Source of the DNA: Erythrobacter sp. AP23
GTDB lineage: Bacteria; Pseudomonadota; Alphaproteobacteria; Sphingomonadales; Sphingomonadaceae
Direction of reading: 5' to 3'
DNA length: 64,000 nucleotides
Assembly (NCBI RefSeq): GCF_001542855.1
Contig: NZ_LNBY01000015.1
Location: forward strand, 310,001-374,000
The notes under the pieces are model-generated. The model saw nothing but the letters and a program-made list of their open reading frames with translations. It was not told the DNA's origin and ran no database searches. Made by a program: the position numbers and the translations under genes. The first letter of the stretch is position 1. Every line of letters starts with the position of its first letter. Below, in pieces: positions 35,939 to 45,744 of the stretch.

Positions 35939-38698
35939 TTACGCGTTCTCGAGCCGGTCCTGCATCGCGTCGCTGGCGGCTTCCATCAACCGCGCCTCGA
36001 TACGGTTCATGCGCTCGCCCGGCTCGAGCTTTCCGCCGGTGAGGTCGGTCACGTAGAAAGTGTCGGCCGCGCGCTCGCCGTAATTGGTGACATGCGCGGA
36101 ATGCACTACCAGTCGGCTTTCGAACAGCGCGCGCGCAAGCCGATTGAGCAATGCGGGGCGATCGCGCGCATTCACCTCGATCACGGTGAACTTGTTGGAG
36201 GCCTTGTTGTCGAACAGCACGCGCGGAGCGACATCGAAGGCGCGCGCCCGGCTGTGCGCCAGCGGGCGTTGGGCTAGACGGGGCGCGAGGTCGACGGTAT
36301 TCGAAAGCGCGTCGGCGATGCTCTTCTCGAGCCGTGCGAGCTGGCCCGCTTCGGCAAAGGGCTCGCCATGCGGGTCCTGGACGAGGAAATTGTCGAGCGC
36401 CCAGCCAGTGCGCGTCGTGTGGATCCGCGCGTCGATGATGTTGCCGCCGGCAAGATGGATTCCCCCAGCGATGCGGTAGAACAGGCCGGGGTGGTCCGCG
36501 GCGATCACCGTCACCAGTGTCGCGCCGCGTGCCTCGTAATATTCGCAGTGGATCGACAGCTCGTGTTCCTGCTCGCGCGCGGCCGCGTAATGCACGAGAT
36601 TGAGCGCGATGATGTCGCTCGGCTCGGCGATCCAATAGGCGTCGCCCATGGTCTTTGCGAGGTCTTCGACCAGCGCAGCCTCGTCGCCGAGGATCTCGAC
36701 CACCTCTGCCTGCTTATGCGCGATCTTCTGGCCGCGCCCGTGGCGCATATGGCCGAGCCGCAGCCGTTCGCTGGAAACGTCGTAAAGTTCGCCCAGTAGC
36801 TGGCCCTTCCAGCTGTTCCACGTGCCCGGTCCGACCGCGCGGATATCGACTGCGGTCAGGATCGCGAGATGACGCAGGCGTTCCTGGCTCTGCACCTGCG
36901 CGACGAAATCCTCGATCGTCTTGGGATCGGTCAGGTCGCGCTTTTGCGCCGTATGGCTCATCAGCAAATGGTTGAGCACCAGCCAGGCGACCATCTCGGT
37001 CTCGCTTTCGGTCAGGCCGAAGCGCGGGCACAGTTCTTCCGCGACCTCGGCGCCCAGCACCGAATGATCGCCCCCGCGCCCCTTGGCGATGTCGTGGAGC
37101 AGCACAGCGACATAGGCGACGCGGCGCGAATTGACCTTGTGGATCAGCCGCGTGGCGCGCGGGTGATCGTCCGCCAGTTCGCCCTTCTCGATCTTGTTGA
37201 GCAATCCGATCGCGCGGATGGTGTGCTCGTCCACCGTATAGTGGTGGTACATGTCGAACTGCATCTGCGCGTTGACCTTGCCGAAATCGGGAACGAATTT
37301 CCCGAACACACCCGCCTCGTTCATCCAGCGCAACACCATTTCGGGATCGTTGCGGCCGCACAGCAGGTCGAGGAACAGCGCATTGGCGCGTTCGTCCTCG
37401 CGGATCGAATGGTCGATCAGCCCGCAGTCGCGGTTCGCCTGGCGCATGGTTTCGGGATGAATTTCAAGCCCTTCGGCCTCGGCCAGCTGGAAGATTTCGA
37501 TGAGCCGAACCGGGTTTCGCTTGAACCAGTCGTCGGAAGGGGCGCCGATCTTGCCGGCATGCACGCGATATCCCTTGAGTTGCCGTGCCTTGGCTTTCCA
37601 CCCGGCAAAGAAACCGCGGCGCGCCGTCCTGGCCTCGAACTGCTCGTCGATATGCGCGAGGAACACCCCGGTAAGCGAGCCGACGCGCTTGGCCTGCAGG
37701 AAATAGAACTGCATGAAGCGCTCGACCGCACTCTTGCCGGGGCGCTCGGCGAAATTCATCCGTTCGGCGATACGCCGCTGGAGGTCGAACGTCAGCCGAT
37801 CCTCGGCCCGGCCGGTGAGGACATGCATGTGGCTGCGCACCGCGAGGAGGAAGTTCTCCGCGCGTCGGAAGCTGCGATATTCGGCCCGCGTGAACAGGCC
37901 GACATCGACCAGTTCGGATGCCGTGCGCACCCGGTGGATGAACTTGCCGATCCAGTAGAGCGTATGGAGGTCGCGCAGGCCGCCTTTGCCGTCCTTGACA
38001 TTGGGTTCGACTACATAGCGGCTATCGCCCATGCGAACGTGCCTTGCATTGCGTTCGGCCAGCTTTTCGGTGACGAACGCACGCTCGTTCCCGCGTACCA
38101 CTTCCATGGTGAAACGCCGCGATCCCTCGTCGAAAAGCTCCTGGTCCCCCCAGACGTAGCGCCCTTCGAGCAGCGACGTGCGGATCGTGAGGTCGCTCTT
38201 GGACAGGCGCATCGCCTCGTCGAGCGTGCGTGTGGAATGGCCGACCTTTAGCCCGAGGTCCCACAGCATATAGAGCATCGCCTCGACCACCTGCTCGCAC
38301 CAGGCGGTTTTCTTTCCCCCGACAAGGAAAGCGATGTCGACATCCGAATGCGGCGACATTTCCGCGCGGCCGTATCCCCCCACCGCCATGACCGCGAGCC
38401 GCTCTGCCTGCGAGCGGTTGGCGGCGGGATAGAGATGGGTGGTCGCATGATCGTGGATCACGCGGATCAACTGGTCGATGAGGAAGGCGAAGCCGCCCGC
38501 ATTCTCGTGTCCGGCCGAAGGCCTTTCCTCCAGCCTGCGTTCAAGCTCGGCACGCCCTGAGTCGAGCGCGGCCTTGAGCAATTTCACCACATGCGGACGT
38601 GCCTTGTCGCCATGCTCCCCGACCAGCGCTTCGATCGCGGAGGCAAGCTTGCGCCTGTCGATGATCGCGCGCTGTCGGGGGACTCGGATTGCGCTCAA
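35939..38698 (-). CDS. glnD: [protein-PII] uridylyltransferase / uridylyl-removing enzyme
   Basis: 919 residues. The nucleotidyltransferase domain carries GGYGRAEMSPHSDVDIAFL near residue 110; the HD domain has YVAVLLHDIAKGRGGDHS near 490; two ACT domains occupy the C-terminal 200 residues. GlnD adds and removes UMP on PII proteins according to glutamine and so controls nitrogen metabolism. The TTG at 38698 was chosen because it overlaps the stop of the acyl-CoA synthetase gene as TTGA and homology starts just after it; the frame runs on upstream without homology. Confidence 0.96.
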   Translation of the reverse strand: MSAIRVPRQRAIIDRRKLASAIEALVGEHGDKARPHVVKLLKAALDSGRAELERRLEERPSAGHENAGGFAFLIDQLIRVIHDHATTHLYPAANRSQAERLAVMAVGGYGRAEMSPHSDVDIAFLVGGKKTAWCEQVVEAMLYMLWDLGLKVGHSTRTLDEAMRLSKSDLTIRTSLLEGRYVWGDQELFDEGSRRFTMEVVRGNERAFVTEKLAERNARHVRMGDSRYVVEPNVKDGKGGLRDLHTLYWIGKFIHRVRTASELVDVGLFTRAEYRSFRRAENFLLAVRSHMHVLTGRAEDRLTFDLQRRIAERMNFAERPGKSAVERFMQFYFLQAKRVGSLTGVFLAHIDEQFEARTARRGFFAGWKAKARQLKGYRVHAGKIGAPSDDWFKRNPVRLIEIFQLAEAEGLEIHPETMRQANRDCGLIDHSIREDERANALFLDLLCGRNDPEMVLRWMNEAGVFGKFVPDFGKVNAQMQFDMYHHYTVDEHTIRAIGLLNKIEKGELADDHPRATRLIHKVNSRRVAYVAVLLHDIAKGRGGDHSVLGAEVAEELCPRFGLTESETEMVAWLVLNHLLMSHTAQKRDLTDPKTIEDFVAQVQSQERLRHLAILTAVDIRAVGPGTWNSWKGQLLGELYDVSSERLRLGHMRHGRGQKIAHKQAEVVEILGDEAALVEDLAKTMGDAYWIAEPSDIIALNLVHYAAAREQEHELSIHCEYYEARGATLVTVIAADHPGLFYRIAGGIHLAGGNIIDARIHTTRTGWALDNFLVQDPHGEPFAEAGQLARLEKSIADALSNTVDLAPRLAQRPLAHSRARAFDVAPRVLFDNKASNKFTVIEVNARDRPALLNRLARALFESRLVVHSAHVTNYGERAADTFYVTDLTGGKLEPGERMNRIEARLMEAASDAMQDRLENA

Positions 38699-40389
38699 GC
38701 GGCCTGGTGCTCCTTGGCGTAATTGGCCTTGACCGTGCGCTTGTCGACCTTTTGCGTTCCGAGGCGCGGCAGCTGCTCTTCGCTCTGCCACATCAGCGAA
38801 GGAATTTTGAACGCAGCGATATGTTCGCGCAGGAAGTCCTGCAGTTCCTCGGCCGACAGGCTTTCGCCCGGGTGCAGATAGTAGACCGCAGCGGGAATCT
38901 CGCCGAAGCGTTCGTCGGGCAGGCCGAAGACCGAGCATTCGGCCACCTTCGGATGCGCATAGATCGCCTCTTCCACTTCTATGCAGGAGATGTTCTCACC
39001 GCCGCGGATGATGATGTCCTTCTTGCGATCGACGATGAAGAGGTAATTGTCCTCGTCGAGATAGCCGAGATCGCCGGTGCGGAAATAGGCATCGTCGGAA
39101 TAGGCGGCCTTGGTGGCCTCTTCGTTCTTCCAGTAACCGAGGAAGTTGCAGACCGAGCGGATCGAGACCTCGCCGACCTTGCCCTGTTCCATCTTCTTCC
39201 CGTCATCGTCGAGGATCGCCATGTCGACCAGCGGCAACGAGGGCATGCCGGTGCTGCTTGGCTTGGCGAGGTAGTTCTCGTTGAGATTGCCCGCGCCCAC
39301 GCCGTTGGTTTCGGTGAGGCCATATCCGAGGACGGGATAACCGTCCTGGAAGGCATCCTTGATCTTCTTCACATGCTCGATCGGGCGCGCGGCCCCGCCG
39401 CCGGCAAAGGTCTTGCACTGCGAGAGATCGTATTTTTCGCGCTCGGGATGGACCGCAATCTCGTAGCTCATCAGTGGGACGCCGACGAAATAGGTGATCT
39501 GTTCCTTCTCGAGCAGGCGCAGGGCTTCGGTGGCATCCCATTTGGGCATCAGCACCAGCTTGCGCCCCATGGCGAAGCTTTGCAGGAACAGCGGGACCTC
39601 ACCGGTAACGTGGAACAGCGGCACCGCCACCAGCGCGCTGGGCTGCACGGTCGGCGCTTCGCCGCGCTCGGTCAGCAACTGCAGGATCATCGCGGTCTGG
39701 CAGACATAGTTCATCGTGCCCGAAACCACGCCGAGATGGTCCGAATAGGCGCCCTTGGGATGGCCGGTCGAACCCGATGTATAGAGAATGGTCGCCAGGT
39801 CGTCCGGCCCGATCTGCCCGAGCATCTGCATCGCCGTATCGCCGGCAGCCCAGACGGGGGCGAGGCCTTCGGACGGCGTGCCATGGTCGAACACGACCAG
39901 CTTGGCCGGATGCTCGATACCTTCGAGTCGGGCGGCGCGCTGCGGATCGGCCAGCACCAGCTTGCATTCGCACAGCTCGATTCCGTAAGCGAGCTCCTCG
40001 CCCGTCCACCAGCCGTTGAGCAGCGTCGCGCAGCCGCCGGCCATGAGGATGCCCATGTAGGCGACGATCCAGTTGGTCGAATTGCGTGCGGCAAGCCCGA
40101 CTCGGTCGCCCTTCTCGATGCCGTGTTCGGTGGCGAGGCCATGTGCCACATGGGTGGCCGCGTGCCAGATCTCGCCGAAAGTCAGGCGCATATCGCCGTC
40201 GACGATGAAGACCTCGTCCTTCTTCTCGTTACAGAAATACGCAAAATAGTGCACCACGCTGGGCGGGGCGTTCTTGAATGCGGGCATGGTTACGCCGCGG
40301 CGGGTGACTTCGGTCAGCTCGAACATCTGGCCGGGTGCGGTCACGGCCTTGGTGATCCGGTCGATGTCCTTGTCGAGTTGTGTCGGCAT
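38695..40389 (-). CDS. AMP-binding acyl-CoA synthetase / ligase
   Basis: 564 residues. Adenylate-forming motifs are present: ILYTSGSTGHPKGAYSDH (A3), YGLTETNG (A5), YFRTGDLGYLDE (A7), VDRKKDIIIRGGENI (A8) and the C-terminal catalytic lysine in LPRLGTQKVDKR. It activates a carboxylic acid to its CoA ester, probably a fatty or aromatic acid; the substrate is not predictable. It is co-translated with glnD through a 4-base overlap and diverges from lgt. Confidence 0.93.
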   Translation of the reverse strand: MPTQLDKDIDRITKAVTAPGQMFELTEVTRRGVTMPAFKNAPPSVVHYFAYFCNEKKDEVFIVDGDMRLTFGEIWHAATHVAHGLATEHGIEKGDRVGLAARNSTNWIVAYMGILMAGGCATLLNGWWTGEELAYGIELCECKLVLADPQRAARLEGIEHPAKLVVFDHGTPSEGLAPVWAAGDTAMQMLGQIGPDDLATILYTSGSTGHPKGAYSDHLGVVSGTMNYVCQTAMILQLLTERGEAPTVQPSALVAVPLFHVTGEVPLFLQSFAMGRKLVLMPKWDATEALRLLEKEQITYFVGVPLMSYEIAVHPEREKYDLSQCKTFAGGGAARPIEHVKKIKDAFQDGYPVLGYGLTETNGVGAGNLNENYLAKPSSTGMPSLPLVDMAILDDDGKKMEQGKVGEVSIRSVCNFLGYWKNEEATKAAYSDDAYFRTGDLGYLDEDNYLFIVDRKKDIIIRGGENISCIEVEEAIYAHPKVAECSVFGLPDERFGEIPAAVYYLHPGESLSAEELQDFLREHIAAFKIPSLMWQSEEQLPRLGTQKVDKRTVKANYAKEHQAA

Positions 40390-40554
40390 GGGTTGTTTCG
40401 TGTCCTCTCCAATACGGCGCACGGCCCCGTGTTCGAGGCTCGCGCATGAATTGCGGCTCGACGCAGGCTTTCCCCAAAACCCCTGCTATGCCAAAAGCCG
40501 CCCCCGATGGGTCGCCGGTCGCGGCCTTGGACACACCTCTAAGGGGATTACGAC

Positions 40555-41430
40555 TTGCTGTCACTACTGGCTGCATCGGGCGCCGCGGAGCCGATCTACT
40601 GGGAGAATCTGGGGCTGCGCCCCTATCTGTTCGAGATCGGCGGATTCCAGTTGCGGTTCTATTCGCTCGCCTACCTGCTCGGCATATTGTTCGGCTATTG
40701 GCATCTGTCGAAGATGATCAAATCGCCTGGCGCGCCGATGGCGCAGCGCCATGCCGACAATCTGTTCTTCTACTGCACGCTTGGCGTGATCCTCGGCGGG
40801 CGTCTGGGCTATGCGGCCTTCTACAAGCCCGAACTTCTCGCCAGCGCCGATCTGTTCAAGCTGTGGGAAGGCGGGATGAGCTTCCATGGCGGCGTGATCG
40901 GCGTGCTCGTCGCAATCAGCTGGGTCGCCTGGCGCGGTGGGCTCAACTGGCTGCGAATCTGCGATTACATCGCGGTCAACGTCCCGCTGGCCTATATGCT
41001 CGGCCGACTGGCAAATTTCGTCAATGGCGAGCTCTACGGCCGTCCGGTGGAAAGCGATTTTCCGCTTGCCATGGTCTTTCCGACCGATCCCGACCAGCTG
41101 GCCCGCCATCCCAGCCAGCTCTATCAGGCCGGCTTCGAGGGGCTGCTGCTCGGTGTGGTGCTGATGGCGCTGTTCTGGTCGACCCGCGCGCGCTACCGCG
41201 TCGGGCTGCTGGTCGGCGTGTTCACCATCGGCATGGGGCTGGGCCGCTTCCTGATGGAATTCTTCCGCGAGCCCGATGCGCACCTTGCCTATGTCGTGGT
41301 CGAAACCGGCCTCTCGCGCGGCCAGTGGCTCAGCCTGCCGATGATCGCCATCGGCCTGGTGGTGATCGCCTATGCGCTGATGAAACCACCGGTGGGCGGC
41401 GCGGCGAAAGTCAATCCGCAAACCACATGA
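40555..41430 (+). CDS. lgt: prolipoprotein diacylglyceryl transferase
   Basis: 291 residues with seven hydrophobic segments. Family blocks are FYSLAYLLGILFGYW, GRLGYAAFYKPE, MSFHGGVIGVLVA and the Lgt signature GRLANFVNGELYGR. It transfers diacylglycerol to the lipobox cysteine of prolipoproteins at the inner membrane, so it acts on the many lipoproteins of this window. It starts with TTG after AAGGGGA. The stop overlaps the next start as ATGA. Confidence 0.96.
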   Translation: MLSLLAASGAAEPIYWENLGLRPYLFEIGGFQLRFYSLAYLLGILFGYWHLSKMIKSPGAPMAQRHADNLFFYCTLGVILGGRLGYAAFYKPELLASADLFKLWEGGMSFHGGVIGVLVAISWVAWRGGLNWLRICDYIAVNVPLAYMLGRLANFVNGELYGRPVESDFPLAMVFPTDPDQLARHPSQLYQAGFEGLLLGVVLMALFWSTRARYRVGLLVGVFTIGMGLGRFLMEFFREPDAHLAYVVVETGLSRGQWLSLPMIAIGLVVIAYALMKPPVGGAAKVNPQTT

Positions 41431-42509
41431 GCGATGGCGGGGATACCGATCTTGCGGCGACGTTTCGCCGTCTGATCGCGCAGCACGGACCGATGCCGGT
41501 GTCGCGCTACATGGGCGAGAGCAACGCGCGTTACTACAGCTCGCGCGATCCGCTGGGCGCAGCCGGCGATTTCACCACCGCGCCCGAGGTCAGCCAGATG
41601 TTCGGCGAGATGGCCGGGCTGTGGCTGGCGGATATCTGGACACGGGCGGGCCGACCTGCAGAGGCGATCTATGTCGAGCTCGGCCCGGGACGTGGGACGC
41701 TGGCGAGGGACGCCTTGCGCGCGATGGCGAGCCAGGGGTTGCGGCCGGATGTGCACCTTGTCGAAGGCTCGGCGGCCTTGCGCAAAGTGCAGAGTGGGGC
41801 GCTCGGCGGTGCGCAATTTCACGATACGCTCGATACGCTGCCCGAAGACCGGCCGATCCTGCTGCTGGCCAATGAATTCCTCGATGCGCTGCCGATCCGC
41901 CAGCTGGCGATGACCGAAAAGGGCTGGCGCGAACGGATGGTGGGCCTCGAACAAGGCGAACTTGCCTTTGTCGCGGGTCCGAACCCGATGGAAGACGCCG
42001 TGCCCGAGGAGCAGCGCGCTGCGCAGCCGGGCACGGTAATCGAGACCTGCCCGGCGGCCGCCGCGCTGGTCGAGGCGCTGGCGCGGCGGCTCGACGTGCA
42101 GGGCGGGGCGGCGCTCTTTATCGATTACGGACATTTGGCGCCGCGCACCGGCTCGACGCTGCAGGCGGTGCGTGCGCATGAGAAAGTCGATGTCTTCGCC
42201 GCGCCGGGCGAGATGGACCTCACCGCGCATGTAGATTTCGCCACGCTCGATACGATTGCGCGCCGCGAAGGCGTGGCGAGCATGTTGACCACGCAGGGCG
42301 CCTGGCTCACCTCGATGGGAATCGGATTGCGTGCGCAGGCGCTGGCCAAGGCTTCGCCCTCCCGCGGCGAGGAGATCAAGGCGGCGCACGACCGTCTCGT
42401 TCAGCCCGAGGCAATGGGCGAGCCGTTCAAATGCATGGCATTGACCGCGCGCGACTGGCCGCGCGGGGCCGGCTTTCCCGAAGGCCAGCGGAGGAAATTC
42501 GAGACATGA
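41427..42509 (+). CDS. MidA/NDUFAF7-type SAM-dependent methyltransferase
   Basis: 360 residues. PMPVSRYMGESNARYYSSRDPLG at the N-terminus (split here as PMPVSRYM and YYSSRDPLG), GDFTTAPEVSQMFGE, the SAM loop VELGPGRGTLARD, LLANEFLDALPI and LFIDYGH are diagnostic of the DUF185 family. The eukaryotic member NDUFAF7 methylates an arginine of a complex I subunit; a similar protein-arginine role is possible. It overlaps lgt and the following DUF2147 gene by 4 bases each. Confidence 0.93.
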   Translation: MSDGGDTDLAATFRRLIAQHGPMPVSRYMGESNARYYSSRDPLGAAGDFTTAPEVSQMFGEMAGLWLADIWTRAGRPAEAIYVELGPGRGTLARDALRAMASQGLRPDVHLVEGSAALRKVQSGALGGAQFHDTLDTLPEDRPILLLANEFLDALPIRQLAMTEKGWRERMVGLEQGELAFVAGPNPMEDAVPEEQRAAQPGTVIETCPAAAALVEALARRLDVQGGAALFIDYGHLAPRTGSTLQAVRAHEKVDVFAAPGEMDLTAHVDFATLDTIARREGVASMLTTQGAWLTSMGIGLRAQALAKASPSRGEEIKAAHDRLVQPEAMGEPFKCMALTARDWPRGAGFPEGQRRKFET

Positions 42510-42919
42510 AACGCCTGCTAGCCCTTGCCGCCCTGTCGCTCGCCGCCACCCCGCTTGCTGCCGCCGATCCGATCGAGGGGCGCTGGATTACGGCCGAGAA
42601 AGACGCGATTATCCAGATCGGCGATTGCGGGCGCAGCACCTGCGGGCGGATTGCGAAGTTCCTCGTGCCCCCGCCGCAGGGGGTGGACCAGCGCGACGTC
42701 AACAACAAAGACAGGGCGAAGCGCGGCCGCAAGCTCCTGGGCATGCCGATCCTGACCGGCTTTACCGAGGAAGCGGATCTGTGGCGCGGGACGATCTACG
42801 ACCCCAAGAGCGGCAAGACCTACCGCTCGGTCATCCGCCGAAAGGGAGCGGATCGGCTCGAGGTAAAGGGTTGTATCGGTCCGTTCTGCCAGACGCAGGT
42901 GTGGAACCGGGCGCGCTAG
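42506..42919 (+). CDS. DUF2147 family exported protein
   Basis: 137 residues with signal peptide MKRLLALAALSLAATPLAAA. DUF2147 blocks follow: IEGRWITAEKDAIIQIGDCG, then LVPPPQGVDQRDVNN, GMPILTGFTEEADLWRGTIYDPKSGKTY (seen in parts) and CIGPFCQTQVW. Four cysteines in two pairs suggest disulfides. Periplasmic, function unknown. It is translated with the methyltransferase through an ATGA overlap and ends 1 base before the converging transporter gene. Confidence 0.9.
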   Translation: MKRLLALAALSLAATPLAAADPIEGRWITAEKDAIIQIGDCGRSTCGRIAKFLVPPPQGVDQRDVNNKDRAKRGRKLLGMPILTGFTEEADLWRGTIYDPKSGKTYRSVIRRKGADRLEVKGCIGPFCQTQVWNRAR

Positions 42920-42920
42920 G

Positions 42921-44456
42921 TCATAGGCCGACGCGCTGGGCCAGCCTGCGCGCGGCCTCGTCGAACGACAGCTGATCTTCCTCGCGGTCGACCGAAAGAT
43001 TGGCCGCGCGCATCGCCTCGACATCGATCGCACCGACCAGCGGCGACAGCGCGGTGACGATTCTCTCGTGCGCTCCCGTCTCCGGGCTGAGCAGGACGAT
43101 GGCGTCGTAATTGGGAAAGGCCCCCTCGGGGTCGTCGAGGAATACCAAATCGTCGGCCGCGATCCGCCCGTCCGAAGTATAGGCGCCGATCACGTCGGCC
43201 TCCCCCGATTGCAGCGCATTGTACATGAATGTGGGCGAGAAATTGCGCCGCTCGGCAAACCGCAGCCCATAGGTGTCGCGTACTCCGAACCAATCGGGCC
43301 GCTCGAAAAATTCCGGATCGCCGCCGATGATCATGCGCGGAGCGCGCGCGGCGAGATCGCCGATGCTCTCGAAGCTGCCTGCCTCGGCTTTCGCACGCGG
43401 CATGGCGAGGCCATAGGCATTCTCGAATCCCAGCCGGCCCAGGACATGCGTACCGCTGGTGCGCGTTTCCCACTCGATAATCTCGGCAAGCATGGCATCG
43501 CGGTCGAGATTGTCGCGCCGCTCCATCTGATTGGTCCAGATCGTGCCGGTGTAATCGACCAGCACGTCGATCGCTCCGGTCGAGACCGCGCGATGCGCTA
43601 CTGCCGAACCGAGTCCGTCGCGATAGTCCACCGAATAGCCTGCCGCCTCGAGCCGCTGTCCGATCAGGCGGGCGAGGATATACTGTTCCGAGAAACTCTT
43701 GGCGCCGATCACGATGCGATCATCGTCGCTGCTTCCGAACTGCACGGTGAGCGCGGCCAGGATGCCGAGCACGACCGCGCCCAGCCCCCCGGCAGCCAAC
43801 AGGCGTCGGCGCGTGGCGAGCCCTTTTTCGATCATGCCGAGCAGTGCATCGGCCACCAGCGCCAGCCCGGCGCTGGCGATGCATCCGGCAAGCACCAGCA
43901 CCCAATTCTGAGTCTGCAGCCCGGCAAATATCGGATCGCCGAGGCTCGGCTGGCCGATGGTGGTCGACAGCGTTGCAGCGCCAATGGTCCAGACTGCGGC
44001 GGTGCGGATGCCGGCCATGATATAGGGCGCGGACAGGGGGGCTTCGACCAACCGCAGGCGCTGCCAGAAACTCATCCCTACGCCGTCGGCGGCCTCGATC
44101 ACGCCCGGGTCGAGATTGGCCTGCGCGGTCACCGCGTTGCGCAGGATCGGCAGCAGGGCATAGAGCGAGAGCGCCAGCAGCGAAGGCAGGAAGCCGAGCG
44201 TGGGCAATCCCTCGCCAAAGACCGCGCGCAGGCTCAGCAGGATCGGGAAAAACAGCGCCAGCAGCGCGAGCGCGGGAATCGTCTGGACGAGACTGGCGAA
44301 ACCGAGCGTCGCCCGCGCGACGGCGGGCGAGCGGCTCGCCCAAATCGCCAGGGGCAGCGCCACCGCGATGCCCAGCGCAATGGCGGAAGCGGACAGCAGG
44401 ACATGTGCGGCCAGCTTGTCGCCGAGGCCTAGAAGCGCAATCCCGATATCGTTCAC
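42921..44456 (-). CDS. ABC transporter permease fused to substrate-binding domain (betaine/choline type)
   Basis: 511 residues. Residues 1 to about 215 are a binding-protein-dependent permease with five to six membrane helices and the EAADGVGMSFWQRLRLVEAPL coupling loop (seen as VGMSFWQRLRLVE). After another helix (about 222-240) a periplasmic OpuAC/ProX-like binding domain begins with IVIGAKSFSEQYILARL and contains DYTGTIW and SPTFMYNALQSGEADVIGAY (in parts). Import of a quaternary amine such as glycine betaine is likely. It overlaps the ATPase gene by 4 bases. Confidence 0.9.
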   Translation of the reverse strand: MNDIGIALLGLGDKLAAHVLLSASAIALGIAVALPLAIWASRSPAVARATLGFASLVQTIPALALLALFFPILLSLRAVFGEGLPTLGFLPSLLALSLYALLPILRNAVTAQANLDPGVIEAADGVGMSFWQRLRLVEAPLSAPYIMAGIRTAAVWTIGAATLSTTIGQPSLGDPIFAGLQTQNWVLVLAGCIASAGLALVADALLGMIEKGLATRRRLLAAGGLGAVVLGILAALTVQFGSSDDDRIVIGAKSFSEQYILARLIGQRLEAAGYSVDYRDGLGSAVAHRAVSTGAIDVLVDYTGTIWTNQMERRDNLDRDAMLAEIIEWETRTSGTHVLGRLGFENAYGLAMPRAKAEAGSFESIGDLAARAPRMIIGGDPEFFERPDWFGVRDTYGLRFAERRNFSPTFMYNALQSGEADVIGAYTSDGRIAADDLVFLDDPEGAFPNYDAIVLLSPETGAHERIVTALSPLVGAIDVEAMRAANLSVDREEDQLSFDEAARRLAQRVGL

Positions 44457-45220
44457 CGTGCCAGCTCCGCCAGCCGGTCGGCCTGCGCGCGAGGGACGGC
44501 GACGAGACCCTGCGCGATCTCGCCGCCCGCACCGTCCAGCAGGGCATGCGGCGTCTCGTCGGCGACGACGCTGCCTGCATGCATCACCAGCACCCGGTCG
44601 GCCAGCAGCAGGGCTTCGGCCATGTCATGTGTCACCATCACGGTGGTCAGGCCCAGCTCCTCATGAAGCGCGCGCACCCGTTCGCCGAGCGCATCGCGCG
44701 TAATCGGATCGAGCGCACCGAAGGGCTCGTCCATCAGCAGCAGGTGCGGCTCGTTGGCCAGAGCGCGCGCAACCCCGACGCGCTGGCGCTGCCCGCCGGA
44801 CAATTCGTCGGGCATGCGCGCGGCGAGGGCGGGGTCGAGATCGACCAGTTCGAGCAGCTCGGCAATCCGCCCATCCGCCAGCTTCTCGCCGACCAGCCGC
44901 GGGCCGATGGCAATGTTCTCGTCCACTCGCATGTGCGGAAACAGGCCGATCGACTGGAACACATAGCCGATCCGGCGGCGCAGTGCGGCGAGCGGCAGGC
45001 TCTCGACGTTTTCGCCTTCGAACCGCACGGTACCGGTCGTCGGGTCGACGAGCCGGTTGACCGTCTTCAGCAGTGTCGACTTGCCCGAGCCGGAAGCGCC
45101 GACCAGCGCAACGAATTCACGCTGCGCGATCGCCAGCGAAACTCCGTCGACCGCCGCAGTCGTCTCGTAGGTTTTCCGCAAGTCGCAAAATTCGAGCAGC
45201 GGTGCGGGTGCATCCGTCAC
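44453..45220 (-). CDS. ABC transporter ATP-binding protein (betaine/choline type)
   Basis: 255 residues. Walker A VGASGSGKSTLLK, the signature LSGGQRQRVGVARAL, Walker B LLLMDEPFGALDP and the switch histidine in VTHDMAEAL are complete. No C-terminal CBS domains, unlike longer OpuCA/OpuAA proteins. It energises the fused permease/binding protein encoded downstream. Its 5' end overlaps the lipoprotein gene by 4 bases. Confidence 0.94.
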   Translation of the reverse strand: MTDAPAPLLEFCDLRKTYETTAAVDGVSLAIAQREFVALVGASGSGKSTLLKTVNRLVDPTTGTVRFEGENVESLPLAALRRRIGYVFQSIGLFPHMRVDENIAIGPRLVGEKLADGRIAELLELVDLDPALAARMPDELSGGQRQRVGVARALANEPHLLLMDEPFGALDPITRDALGERVRALHEELGLTTVMVTHDMAEALLLADRVLVMHAGSVVADETPHALLDGAGGEIAQGLVAVPRAQADRLAELAR

Positions 45221-45675
45221 GCTTCCGAATCGTCCTCGGCGGGTTCCCCTTCCGCGGGCAGCTCGTAATCCACCCGCTCGAGTTCGATGGTCAGCCCGCC
45301 GTCGCTTTCGGCCCGCATGGTGTCACCGGACATCCGGCCGGGCTCCCAGCAGCGCTCGATGGCATTTTCGTCATCGGGCGTGAAACAAAGCACTTTGGGA
45401 CGTGCGCCTTCGTCATAGGTCCAGTTGCCGGTCTGCCAGGGATCGCCATTGCGCAAATCGCGATAGGTGCCGTCGGGATCGAGATAGGTGGTGTAGCGCG
45501 CACCATCTTCCGCCACGGCGCGCCAGGCTGTGGCGGAGAAGATTTCCGGCGCGGGTTCGCCCGTCGGAGTGAGCGCGGTCTCCGGCGTGGCAGCGGACTC
45601 GTCACCGCTCTGGCCGGCGGGAGCGCAGGCGGCGAGGACAAGGCTGGCCAGTGCAGCATGTATGATACGTCTCAT
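45217..45675 (-). CDS. lipoprotein of unknown function, co-translated with ABC transporter
   Basis: 152 residues. MRRIIHAALASLVLAACAP is a lipoprotein signal with lipobox LAAC. After an acidic Thr/Pro linker comes a compact region: TTYLDPDGTYRDL, DPWQTGNWTYDE and KVLCFTPDD, with two further cysteines, reminiscent of small periplasmic beta proteins found in sphingomonads. The C-terminus is acidic. It leads the transporter operon with a 4-base overlap; it could assist uptake, but this rests on position alone. Confidence 0.75.
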   Translation of the reverse strand: MRRIIHAALASLVLAACAPAGQSGDESAATPETALTPTGEPAPEIFSATAWRAVAEDGARYTTYLDPDGTYRDLRNGDPWQTGNWTYDEGARPKVLCFTPDDENAIERCWEPGRMSGDTMRAESDGGLTIELERVDYELPAEGEPAEDDSEA

Positions 45676-45744
45676 CGTGACGTTCCCTGTTTCACGCCCC
45701 GGGGGAAAGCACAGCCGGGCGGGGGTGGCAAGTCGAGCGCGCGA

